Source: Epiperipatus broadwayi (Eukaryota > Onychophora > Udeonychophora > Euonychophora > Peripatidae). Taken from it: a stretch of 64,000 nucleotides of DNA. Under the pieces are notes generated by a model that ran no database searches, was not told the DNA's origin, and saw only the letters and a program-made list of their open reading frames with translations. Location of the stretch: NCBI GenBank assembly GCA_028023455.1, contig JAQFVV010000063.1, forward strand, positions 5,072,794-5,136,793, read 5' to 3'. Both the position numbers and the translations under genes were made by a program. Below are positions 62,111 to 64,000 of the stretch, in pieces (the stretch's first letter is position 1; each line of letters begins with the position of its first letter).

Positions 62111-63477
62111 TGATTTATGAAAAGCATTCAAAAATATATAGAATTACTGGGAATTTTGTAAAGATATTATTTAAATAATTTTTTTGTTTAGAACTTAAAT
62201 TTTAGAGCTGAAAACAATAAATAATTCCCATACAAATAAATTCATTTTACACTATATTATCGAATAATACAGTGCACAATACACAAATTTCTATAAAAGA
62301 AAAAAAAAACAATGTATATATCTGTATCACATATGCATGCACAATATTAAGTAGAAAACTGCTTGTTCAGATTCATATTAGCACATAATATTTTTTATAA
62401 TTTCCTATAAGTTTAAACCTATTTATAACGAGTTCAATTTCAAATTGTATCAATATTTTTATTGATAAATATTATGATTCATGAAGACTTTTTATTTTAG
62501 ACATATAAATATTTATTTTTGAGATATTACAGTGCGTACAAAAGCCAATTCCCCCTTCTCTATATAATGTTAGCTATAATTTTAAATAAATACAAACATA
62601 TTCTCTCTATATGTTAACTTTAAGCTACTCAGTTATTAATTTCTCTAAGTAAAGCTTTTCAATTTTTCCTAAGCTAAAAAAAAAATTTTGCTTATAAATA
62701 GTCAAGAAATTAACCCTACCATTTATTTTCCAATCATTGGTTTCTGTATGAAAGAAACCAAAGGTCACAATACATAAGCAAGATCTTTTATCATTCTTAA
62801 GTATTTCATTTCATTACACTTGATTTATTTATTAAAGGCATATTACTATCTTTAGAGATATTATTTTGTTAGTATTGTCTTTATTTAAATTTTATTAGCA
62901 TTATTTTAATTTTATTCAATTATCAATAGCAATAAACTATTTGATTATACTTTACTTAGTTATGATTCATGTTTTAAGTTTGCAGACTATACTAAAGTTT
63001 CCATATCTCATGTTTATTATTTTCATTGAATTACAAATAACTTCTAAAATTGTAAGACATATTAAGATTATTACTATTTTAATTTATTTATGAATTATTT
63101 TATTTAATTGTAAGTAGAGCTTAATATTTAGATAAATTTATATCATAAAAAAATATTGTTTCAATTCATGATCAATACTACAATTTATCTTCCTCATCCT
63201 TTGTCATCATTCTTATTCTGTTACAAATAGTTTGTTTAATATAGACATATTGTTATTTATAAATAAGACAATATTGTTCCATTATTGTTGTTTTCATTTT
63301 CAATTTGTTACAAATGATAATTAATAATTAAGCTACATTCTTATTCTGTTCCAAATAACTCCCATATTCTCATGCAATTTGAAATATTGGCTTTATTCAT
63401 TCTTATTCAATTCAGTTACAAATGTTGCTGCAATTTGTGGGACATTATTAAACCAGAACCAGTTTTTCATATATATT
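62111..63477. other. AT-rich DNA, no gene recognised
   Basis: No feature seen. Confidence 0.5.
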
Positions 63478-63700
63478 TTGTACCGATTGAAAAACACACA
63501 TCGATCCAACAAACCCCTGAATACAGATAAAGTACCTCGAGTCCGATCATGTACAAGATATGTAAATCAGGTACATCATGAATTCTGCCCTATTTACCTA
63601 TATCCCCAGGTCAAAGATCTAATTAATAGCCTTTCTCGATGATACTATCGAATTCCTTTACTTTCACCGTCCCAGCAGCTGGGTCTTAAAGCATGAGATT
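63478..63700. other. Island of near-balanced base composition, unidentified
   Basis: This block has distinctly higher GC than the surrounding kilobases. It continues an open frame (63379-63642, plus) reading TDKVPRVRSCTRYVNQVHH and EFCPIYLYPQVKDLINSLSR before a stop. After a frame change it continues as YYRIPLLSPSQQLGLKA. It might be an exon or a transposon fragment. CAG/GTACAT near 63570 could be a splice donor. I recognise no family. Confidence 0.3.
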
Positions 63701-64000
63701 CAATTTAATTATATATTTTAGTGAGAACTTGGGTGATTGGTTGATAGGTATATTTAAAAATCAGAATTTATTTAAAATAAAAATAAATAAAATGATTCGA
63801 AGAACACTGAAAGTTTGGTTTTAGTTATATATATTTAAAAAAACATTTAGCATTTTACATTAGTTTAACTCAAGCTCTAAAAACAAAAAAATACAATCTT
63901 TAAATTAACTTTATAATTGTATGAGTTCATGACGATTTTATTTATATTAGCGGTTAACATTGATATTATTGAGTTTGTACAATTTATTTTGTGAAGTTTA

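Overview
This window reads as repeat-rich, strongly AT-biased nuclear DNA of an animal, most likely an invertebrate. No prokaryotic gene organisation is present and I found no intact host gene. The evidence is long simple-sequence arrays, tRNA-derived SINEs, LINEs with APE-type endonucleases, Penelope-like elements (PLEs) with GIY-YIG endonucleases, and a long-terminal-repeat (LTR) element. The species cannot be assigned from these data. All longer open frames that I recognise are retroelement pseudogenes or translated microsatellites.

Layout. At 1-540 there is an inverted repeat and a PLE-terminus-like motif. At 3367-5846 two truncated copies of one PLE are joined head-to-head, forming a large palindrome. 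At 7022-8760, 10170-10445, 32965-33260, 47341-47977 and 50349-50515 there are copies of a dispersed, partly palindromic repeat. It carries a pol III B-box-like segment and a motif laid out like a hammerhead ribozyme. At 8760-9310, 10985-11175 and 46041-46308 there is another inverted family; the 46 kb copy holds a clear tRNA-like promoter. A third, unrelated tRNA-derived SINE occurs at 13341, 14198, 18270 and 43732. A 153-bp mariner-type MITE lies at 10828 and a roughly 570-bp foldback at 15375.

Decayed LINE coding sequence lies at 16480-16740 (+) and 17616-19745 (-). A different PLE (20230-20720) is abutted by an LTR retrotransposon at 20729-26184, which is bounded by a 4-bp GTAT target-site duplication. 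Its interior has no gag or pol that I can recognise. Instead it holds two more LTR copies, one inverted, so that two LTRs face each other across one shared primer-binding-site region. An L1/Tx1-like LINE (26855-31721) is bracketed on both sides by (AAT)n microsatellite. More PLE fragments lie at 35061-35832, 47284-50348 (a second head-to-head palindrome), 52282-52640 (a third, small palindrome) and 53630-55415 (a long decayed copy).

The window is best viewed as layered insertions, several nested in each other, separated by AT-rich DNA without recognisable features. The recurring theme is inverted duplication: three PLE loci, the LTR element, the hammerhead-type repeat, the second SINE family and the foldbacks are all arranged as palindromes. 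The observations most worth testing are the hammerhead-like motifs in the dispersed repeat and in PLE termini, the head-to-head PLEs with a frame break at the same A-run, and the multi-LTR inverted element.
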